Assembly (NCBI RefSeq): GCF_900299525.1
Contig: NZ_OMKA01000031.1
Span: forward strand, 124,001-188,000
Reading direction: 5' to 3'
DNA from: Aquimarina sp. Aq78
GTDB taxonomy: Bacteria > Bacteroidota > Bacteroidia > Flavobacteriales > Flavobacteriaceae
Length of the DNA: 64,000 nt
Part shown: positions 1-8,391 of the stretch, in pieces
How positions within the stretch are numbered: the stretch's first letter is position 1
How the letters are laid out: each line of letters opens with the position of its first letter
Position numbers and translations under genes: made by a program
Notes under the pieces: generated by a model
Database searches by the model: none
Seen by the model: only the letters and a program-made list of their open reading frames with translations
Told to the model about the DNA's origin: nothing

Positions 1-522
1 GTCACAGCATTTGCTGTGACAATGTTTTTTTCATGTCAATCAACATCAAAAAATGATCTGGGAGATATAGGTATAGAAGACGCTCCTATTGCAGAGGGGT
101 ATGAGATAAATCTTAAATATACAGATTCAGGAAGGCTTACAGCAATACTTAAAACATCAAAAATATTAGATTATTCTAACAAATCTTTTGTGTATCATGA
201 ATTCCCAGAAGGTATCGTGTTAGATATCATTGATAAAGAAGGAAAGGTAAGTGTAGTTACTTCAGATTATGCAATTTCTTACCAGCAAACAGGGCTAATC
301 GATATGAGAGGTAATGTAGATATACGAACTGCTGATAGTACCCATTTACAAGCCAAGCAGTTATATTGGGATCAAAATATTAATTGGATATTCACAGATC
401 AACCCTATAAAAGTTATTTGCCAGATGGGACAATTAATGAAGCAGATGGTTTTGATGCTAATCAGGATTTTACTATCTTGAATTCAAGAATAAATGATGG
501 GGTAATGTTTATAGAGGAGTAA
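1..522 (+). CDS. lptC: LptC-like LPS export periplasmic protein (5' end outside window)
   Basis: Probably the periplasmic, membrane-anchored LptC component that hands lipopolysaccharide from the LptBFG ABC transporter to the LptA bridge. The frame is open to base 1 (reading VTAFAVTMFFSC), so the GTG at 16 is unlikely to be the true start. The visible residues are the end of a lipoprotein or anchor signal with a Cys at the FFSC motif. The rest is a beta-rich domain (residues reading GNVDIRTADSTHLQAKQLYWDQN) typical of the LptC/OstA fold. It lies 9 bases before a small membrane protein and a CNNM/CBS protein, an order I associate with flavobacterial lptC. Family call is from pattern recognition and is good; the N-terminus cannot be described. 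Confidence 0.75.
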   Translation, partial: VTAFAVTMFFSCQSTSKNDLGDIGIEDAPIAEGYEINLKYTDSGRLTAILKTSKILDYSNKSFVYHEFPEGIVLDIIDKEGKVSVVTSDYAISYQQTGLIDMRGNVDIRTADSTHLQAKQLYWDQNINWIFTDQPYKSYLPDGTINEADGFDANQDFTILNSRINDGVMFIEE

Positions 523-531
523 TCCAGTACT

Positions 532-726
532 ATGATGAAAGTATTTAGATTTTTTGAATATGCCTACTTGGCTATTATGTGTTTTTTTATTTACGAAGCA
601 TATGTAGAGTGGGGACAAGAAGGCGGAAGAAGTATACTTTATATTTTCTTTGCAATCGCTGCAATTTTTATGTTTTTCTTTAAAAGAAACTTTAGAAAAC
701 GATTTGATGCCAATAACAAAGACTAA
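532..726 (+). CDS. Small two-helix membrane protein, unknown function
   Basis: A 64-residue protein with two hydrophobic segments (about residues 10-23 and 34-50) joined by a short polar loop (VEWGQEGGRS), ending in a basic, charged tail. It is packed tightly between the lptC-like gene (9 bases upstream) and the CNNM/CBS gene (3 bases downstream), so it is almost certainly co-transcribed. I do not recognise a named family. Tight spacing on both sides and the regular two-helix pattern are the reasons to call it real. Confidence 0.7.
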   Translation: MMKVFRFFEYAYLAIMCFFIYEAYVEWGQEGGRSILYIFFAIAAIFMFFFKRNFRKRFDANNKD

Positions 727-729
727 TTC

Positions 730-1998
730 ATGGAATTACATATCATTGTTATTATTCTTTCTCTTATTCTTTCAGCTTTTTTTTCAGGAATGGAAATAGC
801 CTATGTTTCTTCTAATAAAATACATATAGAGATTGAGAAAAAACAAGGAGGATTTATCTCAAATATCCTGGCTCGCTTAACAAAAAAACCTTCCAAATTT
901 ATTGCAACAATGCTCGTTGGTAATAATGTAGCATTGGTTATATATGGGTTTTATATGGGCGAAATATTGATGAAAGTTATAGCAGGATATTTTCCTGAAA
1001 TAGCAGGCAGTATTACTTTGTTACTACAAACAACTATTTCAACTTTAGTGATTCTAATTACGGCAGAATTTTTACCCAAAGTGTTCTTTCAGATTTATTC
1101 TAATACATTGCTTAAAGCCTTTTCGTTTCCAGCATATATCTTTTATGTTGTATTTACACCTATTTCATCATTTGTAATTTGGGTTTCTGATTTTGTGCTG
1201 AAAAAATTTTTGAAAACAGACGGAGATCAAGTTCAACTTGCTTTTAGTAAAACAGAACTGGGGGATTATATAAATGAGCAAATGGAAACTATCGAAGAGC
1301 ATGATGAAATTGATAGCGAAATCCAGATTTTTCAGAATGCTTTGGATTTTTCAGATGTTAAGTCAAGAGAGGTAATGGTTCCCAGAACAGAGATAATAGG
1401 AGTAGAAAAATTACAATCAATAGAAGAAGTAAGTACCTTATTTATAGATACAGGTCTGTCAAAAATAATTGTTTATAATAATACTGTAGACGATATTATT
1501 GGGTATGTACATTCTTTTGAATTATTTAAAAAACCTAAATCGTTAAGGGCAATTCTTCTACCAGTGGTTTTTGTTCCTGAAACAATGTTTGTTAAAGATG
1601 TACTGAATCTTCTGACCAAAAAACATAAAAGTATAGCTGTAGTGATCGATGAGTATGGAGGCACCAGTGGTATTATTACTGTAGAAGATATTGTAGAAGA
1701 GCTTTTTGGTGAGATTGAAGACGAGCATGATTCTATAGCGCTTATCGAAGAACAATTATCAGAAAATGACTATCGATTTTCTGCAAGAATAGAAGTAGAT
1801 CATATCAACGAGTCTTATAAATTAGACCTTCCGGAAGATGAAAACTATGAAACATTGGGAGGGATGATTGTAAACCATACCGAAGAAATCCCTCAGCAAG
1901 GTGAAGAGGTAAAAATAGACGGTTTCAAAATTAAAATTATAGAAACTTCTAATACTAAAATTGAGATTGTAGAATTGCATGTGATACCAGAGGATTAA
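730..1998 (+). CDS. CNNM/CBS-domain protein (CorC/HlyC hemolysin family)
   Basis: A 422-residue inner-membrane protein. Domains in order: a CNNM (DUF21) transmembrane region of about four helices (residues 1-150, including LVGNNVALVIYGF), a CBS pair (about 200-330, with SREVMVPRTEI and IDEYGGTSGIITVEDIVEELFGEIEDEHD), and a C-terminal CorC_HlyC domain (about 340-420). This is the full-length family architecture. Relatives are linked to magnesium or cobalt transport or resistance; the 'hemolysin' label is historical. It follows the small membrane gene by 3 bases. Substrate cannot be told from sequence. Confidence 0.9.
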   Translation: MELHIIVIILSLILSAFFSGMEIAYVSSNKIHIEIEKKQGGFISNILARLTKKPSKFIATMLVGNNVALVIYGFYMGEILMKVIAGYFPEIAGSITLLLQTTISTLVILITAEFLPKVFFQIYSNTLLKAFSFPAYIFYVVFTPISSFVIWVSDFVLKKFLKTDGDQVQLAFSKTELGDYINEQMETIEEHDEIDSEIQIFQNALDFSDVKSREVMVPRTEIIGVEKLQSIEEVSTLFIDTGLSKIIVYNNTVDDIIGYVHSFELFKKPKSLRAILLPVVFVPETMFVKDVLNLLTKKHKSIAVVIDEYGGTSGIITVEDIVEELFGEIEDEHDSIALIEEQLSENDYRFSARIEVDHINESYKLDLPEDENYETLGGMIVNHTEEIPQQGEEVKIDGFKIKIIETSNTKIEIVELHVIPED

Positions 1999-2011
1999 TA
2001 ATACAGTTGCG

Positions 2012-2704
2012 ATGAGCACAAAAACACGAAATCAGGGGATTGTAGTATTTATTATAGTTTATATCATTATTGTGATATGTGACTTGGTTTGTAGTAGTAA
2101 TGATGCATATTCGAACCTTAGAGGCATTACAAAGCCTTCAATTCTGGGTTCATTAATCACCTTTTTTTTAATACATAGAAAAGGCCTTGGTATTTCTATA
2201 TTTAGATTAATGATATTGGCCTTGTTGTTTTCTTTGGCCGGAGATGTACTGCTTTTATTTGTCATACAATCTCAACTTTTCTTTATTGCAGGTTTAGTTA
2301 TGTTTTTGTTGGCACATGTAATGTATATTTTGGTCTTTCTTAAAAAACATAATAAGCATAAAAAAAATAAAGTTTTTCTTATACTAACAGTTGCTTATGG
2401 TGTGGGCTTGTTTTATTTGTTATATCCAGGGCTAGGAGATATGTTAATCCCGGTGATGGTGTATATGGTAGTTATTTTGTTAATGTCAAATGCATCGTAT
2501 CTAAGAGAGAAGCGTGTCTCTCAGGTGAGTTATCTCATGGTTTTTATAGGCTCTTTATTTTTTATGGTTTCTGACAGCATTTTAGCGGTTACAATGTTTT
2601 ACCAGCCTTTGCCTATGAGTAACATATGGATTATGACTACGTATGCGACAGCTCAGCTTTTGATAGTTTTAGGTGTTTTAAGACAAAAAAACCAAATTTT
2701 TTAA
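2012..2704 (+). CDS. YhhN family membrane protein (putative lysoplasmalogenase)
   Basis: A 230-residue, almost entirely hydrophobic protein with about eight predicted helices. The pattern around FSLAGDVLLLF, MFLLAHVMYILVF and FFMVSDSILAV fits the YhhN/TMEM86 family, whose characterised animal members hydrolyse the vinyl-ether bond of lysoplasmalogens. Conserved acidic residues sit in GDVLL and SDSIL. It starts 13 bases after the CNNM gene and probably ends that operon. Bacterial substrate is uncertain. Confidence 0.75.
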   Translation: MSTKTRNQGIVVFIIVYIIIVICDLVCSSNDAYSNLRGITKPSILGSLITFFLIHRKGLGISIFRLMILALLFSLAGDVLLLFVIQSQLFFIAGLVMFLLAHVMYILVFLKKHNKHKKNKVFLILTVAYGVGLFYLLYPGLGDMLIPVMVYMVVILLMSNASYLREKRVSQVSYLMVFIGSLFFMVSDSILAVTMFYQPLPMSNIWIMTTYATAQLLIVLGVLRQKNQIF

Positions 2705-2787
2705 AGTAATAAAAGTACGTAAAAACCGGACTATTGTATATTAAGAACCGAAAGAGTTAAAACTTCATAAGACTTTCAGTTTTTTAA

Positions 2788-2818
2788 TTGGTATTATTAC
2801 AATAAAATGGTACTTTCG
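2788..2818 (+). promoter_or_regulatory. Bacteroidota-type promoter for the PpiD-like gene
   Basis: TTG at 2788-2790, 20 bases, then TACTTTCG at 2811-2818, close to the housekeeping consensus TTG-N(17-23)-TAnnTTTG (one mismatch, C for T in the -7 box). It lies 33 bases before the ATG at 2851. Confidence 0.55.
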
Positions 2819-2850
2819 CCCACTATATTTTGAATAAATTATAAAATACC

Positions 2851-4977
2851 ATGGCAGTTTTAAATAAAATCAGACAGCGTTCGGTTTTTCTAATCGTAAT
2901 CATTGCACTAGCACTTTTCTCTTTTGTTTTAGCAGATTTGATTCGTAATGGAGGAGCCATTTCCCAGAAAGCTGAAAATACGATTGCAACAATAAACGGA
3001 AAAGATATTGATCGAACTGAGTTTGCTAGAAAAGTAGAACTAGCATCAAGAAGTTTTGGAGGAGGAACATCAAGCATCCAGGCAGTAAATTATGTATGGA
3101 ATCAAGAATTGAGAGAAACAGTTTTTGAAGAGCAATTCGAAGAGCTAAATATTAGAGTAGGAGAAGATCAGGTAAACCAATTGTTAGAAGAATCATTAGC
3201 AAGTAACCCTACGTTTCTAAATGAAGCAGGAGTTTTTGATAAAGCCAAAATGCAAGAGTATGTAGCTAATGTAAAAGCTACTTCGCCACAAGCATATCAA
3301 CAATGGTTAGATTTTGAAGTTTCTGTAAGTAAAGGTGCTAGAGAGCAAACTTATCTTAATATGATCAAAGCTGGAGTTGGATCTACACTTAAAGAAGGAG
3401 AGCTGGCTTATAAAATGGAAAACGACAATGTGGATATCAAATATGTACAGCTTCCGTTTTCTAGTATTGAAGATACAGAAGTAGAAGTGACTGATGCAGA
3501 AATTAAAGCGTATATCGATGCTCATAAAGATCAATATAAAGCAGAAGCTTCAAGAAGTATACGTTATGTGTTGTTTAATGAAGTTCCTAGCGAAGAAGAT
3601 GAGAATCAGGTAAAAGCAGAAGTAGCTGCATTATTAGATGATAAAGTAGAGTTTAATGAAGCAACCAAAACGAATGACTCGATTTTGGGATTCAAAAATA
3701 TTGATGTAAAAGACGCAGAAGAGTTTGTAAATCAAAATTCTGCGGTAAAGTTTGATGGGGGATTTAAGTTTAAAAAAGATTTACCAACTACAGAGGCAGA
3801 TACAATTTATAACCTTGGTATAGGAGATGTATATGGTCCTTATAAAGATGGAGATTATATTAAAATTTCAAAAGTAGTTGCACAAAAGCAAATACCAGAC
3901 TCGGTTAAAGCAAGTCATATTTTGGTTTCTTGGGCTGGATTAGGTACTGCCGGTGATACAAAACGAACCAAAGAAGAAGCAAAGACCTTAGCAGATAGTA
4001 TTATTGCAGTAACCCAGGCGGATAATACAAAATTCTCAGCGCTGGCAACACAATTCTCTGCAGATACTTCTAGTAAAGATAAAGGAGGAGATCTTGGGTA
4101 TTTCTCACCAGGCAGAATGGTTCCTGCTTTTAATGATTATTGTTTCGAAAATAAAACTGGAGATCAGGGAATTATAGAAACACAATTTGGATATCATATT
4201 ATAAATATAGAAGATCAAAAAAATGAGCAGAAAGCTATAAAAGTAGCTACAGTAGCTCAAAAAGTTGAACCAAGTGAAAAAACTATCAATGCTATTTTTA
4301 CTGAAACAACCAAATTTCAGATTTCAGCTAGAGATAAAGATTTTGAGGAAGTTTCTAAAGAAAATGAATTAGCTGTACGACCAGTAAATAAAATCAAAGA
4401 ACTAGATGAAAACATTCCTGGGTTAGGAGCTAGAAGAGCAATTGTGCAATGGGCTTTTAACGAGGAGTCTAAAGTTGGTGAAATAAAACGCTTTGATATT
4501 CCTGAAGGTTATGCAGTAGTTCAATTAACTGAAAAAGAAGATGAGGGATCAATGAAAGTTGAAGATGCGGGTTTAACCATAAAACCAATCTTGGTTAAAG
4601 AAAAGAAGGCAGAAAAATTAAAAAGTAAAATTTCTGGTAGTGCACTTGATGCAATCGCTCAAAGTCAAGGGCAAACTGTAAAAGTTGCTTCTGCATTGAC
4701 TATGAAAACTCCAACTATTAGTGGAGCGGGAACTGAACCAAAAGTAGTAGGAACAGCCTTTGCGTTAGAATCAGGAAAGATGTCCGGTCCTATTGTTGGT
4801 AATAATGGAGTGTATGTTATAGAAGTAACTAAGAAAACACCAGCCAGTGGTTTAGATACATATATGAGCTATGCATCACAAGTTTCTAAAACTCAAACAG
4901 GAGCAGTTAATACTAAAGTTTTTGAAGCACTTAAAGAAGCTGCAGAAATAGAAGATAAGAGATCTAAATTCTACTAG
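2851..4977 (+). CDS. PpiD/SurA-like peptidyl-prolyl isomerase, membrane-anchored
   Basis: A 708-residue periplasmic folding factor. An N-terminal helix (about residues 13-31, SVFLIVIIALALFSFVLADL) anchors it. A SurA_N-like chaperone region follows (about 40-240). A parvulin rotamase domain (about 353-460) begins with KASHILVSW and contains SKDKGGDLGYFSPGRMV and the closing QFGYHII. The C-terminal part (about 500-708) is a second, degenerate rotamase/chaperone half. Length and layout match Bacteroidota PpiD-type proteins. It helps fold outer-membrane and secreted proteins. It has its own promoter and a strong terminator, so it looks monocistronic. Confidence 0.88.
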   Translation: MAVLNKIRQRSVFLIVIIALALFSFVLADLIRNGGAISQKAENTIATINGKDIDRTEFARKVELASRSFGGGTSSIQAVNYVWNQELRETVFEEQFEELNIRVGEDQVNQLLEESLASNPTFLNEAGVFDKAKMQEYVANVKATSPQAYQQWLDFEVSVSKGAREQTYLNMIKAGVGSTLKEGELAYKMENDNVDIKYVQLPFSSIEDTEVEVTDAEIKAYIDAHKDQYKAEASRSIRYVLFNEVPSEEDENQVKAEVAALLDDKVEFNEATKTNDSILGFKNIDVKDAEEFVNQNSAVKFDGGFKFKKDLPTTEADTIYNLGIGDVYGPYKDGDYIKISKVVAQKQIPDSVKASHILVSWAGLGTAGDTKRTKEEAKTLADSIIAVTQADNTKFSALATQFSADTSSKDKGGDLGYFSPGRMVPAFNDYCFENKTGDQGIIETQFGYHIINIEDQKNEQKAIKVATVAQKVEPSEKTINAIFTETTKFQISARDKDFEEVSKENELAVRPVNKIKELDENIPGLGARRAIVQWAFNEESKVGEIKRFDIPEGYAVVQLTEKEDEGSMKVEDAGLTIKPILVKEKKAEKLKSKISGSALDAIAQSQGQTVKVASALTMKTPTISGAGTEPKVVGTAFALESGKMSGPIVGNNGVYVIEVTKKTPASGLDTYMSYASQVSKTQTGAVNTKVFEALKEAAEIEDKRSKFY

Positions 4978-5000
4978 AAGATATAGTAGATTGATATAAT

Positions 5001-5045
5001 ACAATAAAAAATCCTGAAGAACTATTCTTCAGGATTTTTTATTGT
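5001..5045. terminator. Bidirectional terminator, 21-bp perfect inverted repeat
   Basis: Bases 5001-5021 are exactly complementary to 5025-5045 with a 3-base loop (CTA). The stem has a core ATCCTGAAGAA flanked by an A-run and a T-run, so it terminates in both directions. It serves the PpiD-like gene and convergent galE. Confidence 0.9.
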
Positions 5046-5065
5046 ATCAGTTCTAATTTTTGTTT

Positions 5066-6082
5066 CTAACTTCTAACCTTTTGTTCCCATTTCCAGGCAG
5101 AAGTAAGAGAATCGTCTAAACTACTTTTTGCTTTCCACCCTAGTTCATTATTTGCTTTAGTGGTATCTGCATAGGCTGCTGTGATATCGCCTTCTCTTCT
5201 TTCTACAATTTTATAATTTAATTTTTCCTTAGATACTTTTTCAAAAGATTGTATCACTTCAAGAACAGAACTTCCTGTTCCAGTGCCCACATTAAACACT
5301 TCGTAATTAGATGCATTCTTACCTTCTAGCAATCGCTGTAAGGCTACTACATGAGCTTTTGCAAGATCTACGACATGTATATAGTCTCTAATACAGGTTC
5401 CGTCTGATGTAGGGTAATCATCACCAAACACAGACAATTGCTCTCTTAGCCCTATTGCGGTTTGTGTAATAAAAGGAATCAGGTTTTGAGGAACTCCAAT
5501 AGGTAGTTCTCCGATTTCTGCCGAAGGATGCGCTCCAATTGGATTAAAATAACGTAAAGCAATAGCTTTTAAGGCTGGGTGTACTTTACAGGTGTCTCTT
5601 ATAATCTCTTCTCCAATCTGTTTTGTGTTTCCGTAAGGAGATTCTGCTGTTTTAACCGGAGCATTTTCTGTGATTGGTAACTCATCTGCTTGGCCATATA
5701 CAGTGCAGGAAGAACTAAAAATAAAACTAGCCGATGCTTTATCAGCTAATTGTTGAAGGATATACACCAGAGTCGATAAATTATTCTCATAGTATAATAA
5801 AGGTTTTTCTACGCTTTCACCTACGGCTTTTGATGCTGCAAAATGAATAACCCCTTCTATGTCATTATGACGTTTAAAGAACTCTTGAACCTTATCCTTT
5901 TCTCTAAGATCAAATTTTTCAAAAACAAGATCTTTTCCTGTGATTTCACAAATTCCTTTAATCACATCGGGTGATGAATTCGAACAATTGTCAATAATAA
6001 CAACTTCATACCCTTTGTTTTGTAACTCTACAACGGTGTGAGAACCAATAAACCCCAATCCCCCCGTGACTAAGATTTTCAT
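5066..6082 (-). CDS. galE: UDP-glucose 4-epimerase GalE
   Basis: Interconverts UDP-glucose and UDP-galactose for the Leloir pathway and surface polysaccharides. The 338-residue length is typical of bacterial GalE. The NAD-binding Rossmann motif TGGLGFIG is at residues 6-13. The SDR catalytic residues are visible as the Ser cluster in FSSSCTVYG (about 122-130) and Tyr150-x-x-x-Lys154 in SPYGNTK. The C-terminal substrate region has IRDYIHVVDLAKAH. It is convergent with the PpiD-like gene and followed (toward lower coordinates) by a shared terminator. Confidence 0.95.
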   Translation of the reverse strand: MKILVTGGLGFIGSHTVVELQNKGYEVVIIDNCSNSSPDVIKGICEITGKDLVFEKFDLREKDKVQEFFKRHNDIEGVIHFAASKAVGESVEKPLLYYENNLSTLVYILQQLADKASASFIFSSSCTVYGQADELPITENAPVKTAESPYGNTKQIGEEIIRDTCKVHPALKAIALRYFNPIGAHPSAEIGELPIGVPQNLIPFITQTAIGLREQLSVFGDDYPTSDGTCIRDYIHVVDLAKAHVVALQRLLEGKNASNYEVFNVGTGTGSSVLEVIQSFEKVSKEKLNYKIVERREGDITAAYADTTKANNELGWKAKSSLDDSLTSAWKWEQKVRS

Positions 6083-6124
6083 ATGTAAAATGATTTAATA
6101 TTTGCACCAACGAAGGAACAATAA

Positions 6125-6580
6125 TTAAAGGATTTTAGCAACTTCTTGATTTACAAATTCTAAAAATCGCTCATCTTTTTCTGTAAATGGATCTGAGCTC
6201 TCAGAGTCAATATCAATCTGGCCGATATTTTCTCCGTTCTTGAATAGAGGGATTACAATTTCGGATTTAACAGTTAGACTGCATGCGATATAATTATTTT
6301 GTGCTTGCACATCCGGAACCACAAAATTCTCATTAGAAATAGCAACCTGACCACAGATTCCTTTTCCAAAGGGAATGATATCGTGATCTGTTTTTTCGCC
6401 AACATATGTGCGTAGTTTTAACTCTTCTTTATCCTCGTTTTTAAAATAAAAACCAACCCAATCATAGTGGTCTATATTTTCTTTAAGTAGTTTGCAAATC
6501 ATATACAATCTATCTGTGACAGATTCATCATTATCTTTAAGTATATGAGTGATCTGGGGTTTTAAATCTTCAAAAAGCAT
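6125..6580 (-). CDS. GAF-domain protein, free-methionine-(R)-sulfoxide reductase-like
   Basis: A 151-residue single GAF domain. It has the fRMsr signatures PFGKGICGQVA (Cys76) and NYIACSLTVKSEIVIPL (Cys100) followed by GQIDIDSE. In E. coli fRMsr (YebR) these match the resolving Cys94 and catalytic Cys118. The third family cysteine (Cys84 region) has no counterpart here: that stretch reads LKLRTYVGEKTDHD. Enzymes keeping the catalytic and one resolving cysteine may still reduce free Met-R-sulfoxide, so the call is likely but not certain. A TATTTTTG -7 box on the minus strand lies at 6601-6608. Confidence 0.75.
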   Translation of the reverse strand: MLFEDLKPQITHILKDNDESVTDRLYMICKLLKENIDHYDWVGFYFKNEDKEELKLRTYVGEKTDHDIIPFGKGICGQVAISNENFVVPDVQAQNNYIACSLTVKSEIVIPLFKNGENIGQIDIDSESSDPFTEKDERFLEFVNQEVAKIL

Positions 6581-6684
6581 TCCTGTACAATTTTTCCCGG
6601 CAAAAATATCTAAAAAAATTATAAAAGCCTCTTATTTAGAATGGTATTGTTTTGTTAAAAAATCTTTCAAAAAATAAAAATGCA

Positions 6685-6716
6685 TTGGTGATTGTTTTAT
6701 ATATAGAGTATTTTTG
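6685..6716 (+). promoter_or_regulatory. Candidate promoter for the DUF3347-like lipoprotein
   Basis: TTG at 6685-6687, 21 bases, then TATTTTTG at 6709-6716, an exact TAnnTTTG match. It is 36 bases before the GTG at 6752 and 60 before the TTG at 6776. Confidence 0.45.
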
Positions 6717-6751
6717 GTGCTTTAACAGTAAAGAAACTAGATTAATTTTTA

Positions 6752-7330
6752 GTGTATAATTACATATATAGTGTTTTGAAAACAACAGGAAGATTTTTTG
6801 TAGTATTAGTGTTTATGGCGCTAGCGGCCATATCTTGTAATAAAGACAAGAAGCCCGAATCGGTTATTATTGATGAAGGTGTAAATGAAACTGTCGATTA
6901 TAATAAGACAGATTCTAGATCAGAAGTTAAGTTTTCTGATGTGAAAATTCAAAAAATATATGATTTGTATTTATCTGTAAAGGCTGCTCTGGTAAATTCT
7001 AAGAGTGGTGTTGTACAAGCAGAAACAAAAAAATTAGAAGCTGTTATTGAAGACTCAGAAGAGAATATGCAGCTTAAAGCAGTTTCAAAACTCATTTCAC
7101 TAACCAAAGACATTAAAAAACAACGTGATTTTTTTGTTACACTAACTAGTGAGGTAGAAAAACTAGTTGGTAACGCTGAAATTACATCGGGAGAAGTGTA
7201 TAAGCAGTTTTGTCCTATGGCATTTGATGGAAAAGGAGGGTATTGGTTATCTGATTCTAAAGAGGTTAGAAATCCATATTATGGAAAAGAGATGCTTGTC
7301 TGCGGAAGTGTAGAAAAGACGTTTAAATAA
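6752..7330 (+). CDS. DUF3347-like lipoprotein
   Basis: A protein of up to 192 residues with a lipoprotein signal ending at ISC (residue 29 from the GTG start). The start is uncertain: GTG at 6752, or the in-frame TTG at 6776 giving a tighter signal peptide (MKTTGRFFVVLVF). After a helical region (about 65-140) the C-terminus holds QFCPMAFDGKGGYWLSDSKEVRNPYYGKEMLVCG. This Cys-Pro-Met...Asn-Pro-Tyr-Tyr-Gly-Lys-x-Met-x-x-Cys-Gly pattern is the hallmark of DUF3347-type domains often found near CusB-like metal efflux, so a metal-binding role is conceivable. No efflux genes are adjacent here. Confidence 0.75.
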   Translation: MYNYIYSVLKTTGRFFVVLVFMALAAISCNKDKKPESVIIDEGVNETVDYNKTDSRSEVKFSDVKIQKIYDLYLSVKAALVNSKSGVVQAETKKLEAVIEDSEENMQLKAVSKLISLTKDIKKQRDFFVTLTSEVEKLVGNAEITSGEVYKQFCPMAFDGKGGYWLSDSKEVRNPYYGKEMLVCGSVEKTFK

Positions 7331-7524
7331 CAGGTTAATTCGTGTTGTTGTAATATAAAATATAAAAAATATTTTGTCTATAGAGAAGTAAGAAAATACT
7401 TATAATAGAAATATTGATTATATTTAAAGAAATCAAGTACGTTAATAAACTTAATTTTGAGGGAAATTTGAGATATTAAAAACGTACTGGATTAGTATTG
7501 TAATTGGGATAAAACAAAAAGGAT

Positions 7525-8289
7525 ATGATTGAGAAAAAATTAATCTTGTTGATTTTTTCTGTACTCTTTTTTTCCTGTAGTGAAGCAAAGATAGTCCCTG
7601 GACCTACAGTCCGGACGATTGCTCTTATAGAAAAATCTAAAGCACTACAGTTACGAGGAAAAAAAGTAGAACAGAGTATGCTCAGAAAAAAAGATTCGAT
7701 AGTAATGCTTATCGGGGGACCGAGTATAGAAGTCACTTCGAATGATAAAGATTTTGTAAACATAGAAAGCATGTCTAATGAATTTATTTTGGACATGAAA
7801 TATGCTACTTCTGATAATTTTTTAAAAGAAAAAGTATATTCTTGTGCCAAATGCTTTGTTAGAAAAGATGTAGCAGAAGCACTGATAAAGGTGAACAATG
7901 ATTTACTTGCTCAAGGGTATAGAATACAATTCTTCGACTGCTATCGTCCATATAGTGTGCAGAAAAAAATGTGGAAGATTTTTCCTAATCCTGGGTATGT
8001 TGCAGATCCTAAGGGAGGATCAGTACATAATAGAGGAGCAGCTGTAGATATTACTTTAGTCAGATCAGCAGGTGGGCATGTTGATATGGGTACAGATTTT
8101 GACCATTTTGGAAAAAAAGCACATCATTCTTACAGCTCGCTTTCACAAACGGTACTTGGACATCGTAAGCTATTAAGGGAGGCTATGGAGAAGCATGGCT
8201 TTAAGACTATAAGAACAGAATGGTGGCACTATAATTTTAAAGGAAATACAAAGTATAAAATATCAGATTTTAGATGGAAATGTGATTAA
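7525..8289 (+). CDS. D-alanyl-D-alanine dipeptidase, VanX/DdpX family (M15D), lipoprotein
   Basis: A 254-residue zinc dipeptidase preceded by a lipoprotein signal (LLIFSVLFFSC). Family zinc ligands are visible: His and Asp in SVHNRGAAVDITLV (about residues 169-176), and Glu/His in RTEWWHYNF (about 232-235). YRPYSVQ and DMGTDFDHFG are further family signatures. It cleaves D-Ala-D-Ala in the periplasm, so cell-wall dipeptide recycling is the likely role. Vancomycin-type resistance is not implied because no vanH/vanA partner is present. Confidence 0.9.
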   Translation: MIEKKLILLIFSVLFFSCSEAKIVPGPTVRTIALIEKSKALQLRGKKVEQSMLRKKDSIVMLIGGPSIEVTSNDKDFVNIESMSNEFILDMKYATSDNFLKEKVYSCAKCFVRKDVAEALIKVNNDLLAQGYRIQFFDCYRPYSVQKKMWKIFPNPGYVADPKGGSVHNRGAAVDITLVRSAGGHVDMGTDFDHFGKKAHHSYSSLSQTVLGHRKLLREAMEKHGFKTIRTEWWHYNFKGNTKYKISDFRWKCD

Positions 8290-8310
8290 TACTTGAGGTG
8301 GGTAATGACT

Positions 8311-8348
8311 AAAAAAAAACGACACTCACCTTAATGAATGCCGTTTTT
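8311..8348 (-). terminator. Terminator of the aceBA operon
   Basis: A stem of 13 pairs including wobbles (8316-8328 with 8335-8347), 6-base loop. On the minus strand it is followed by nine Ts just after the aceA stop. It also separates the convergent VanX-type gene. Confidence 0.75.
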
Positions 8349-8391
8349 AGAGCATAATAATTGTAAAAATCGGAAAAATCATGCTTTATAT

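Noticed and set aside
7525..8289. Vancomycin-resistance VanX
   Set aside because: The enzyme family is right, but no vanH, vanA or vanRS genes are near; a cell-wall recycling dipeptidase is more likely.
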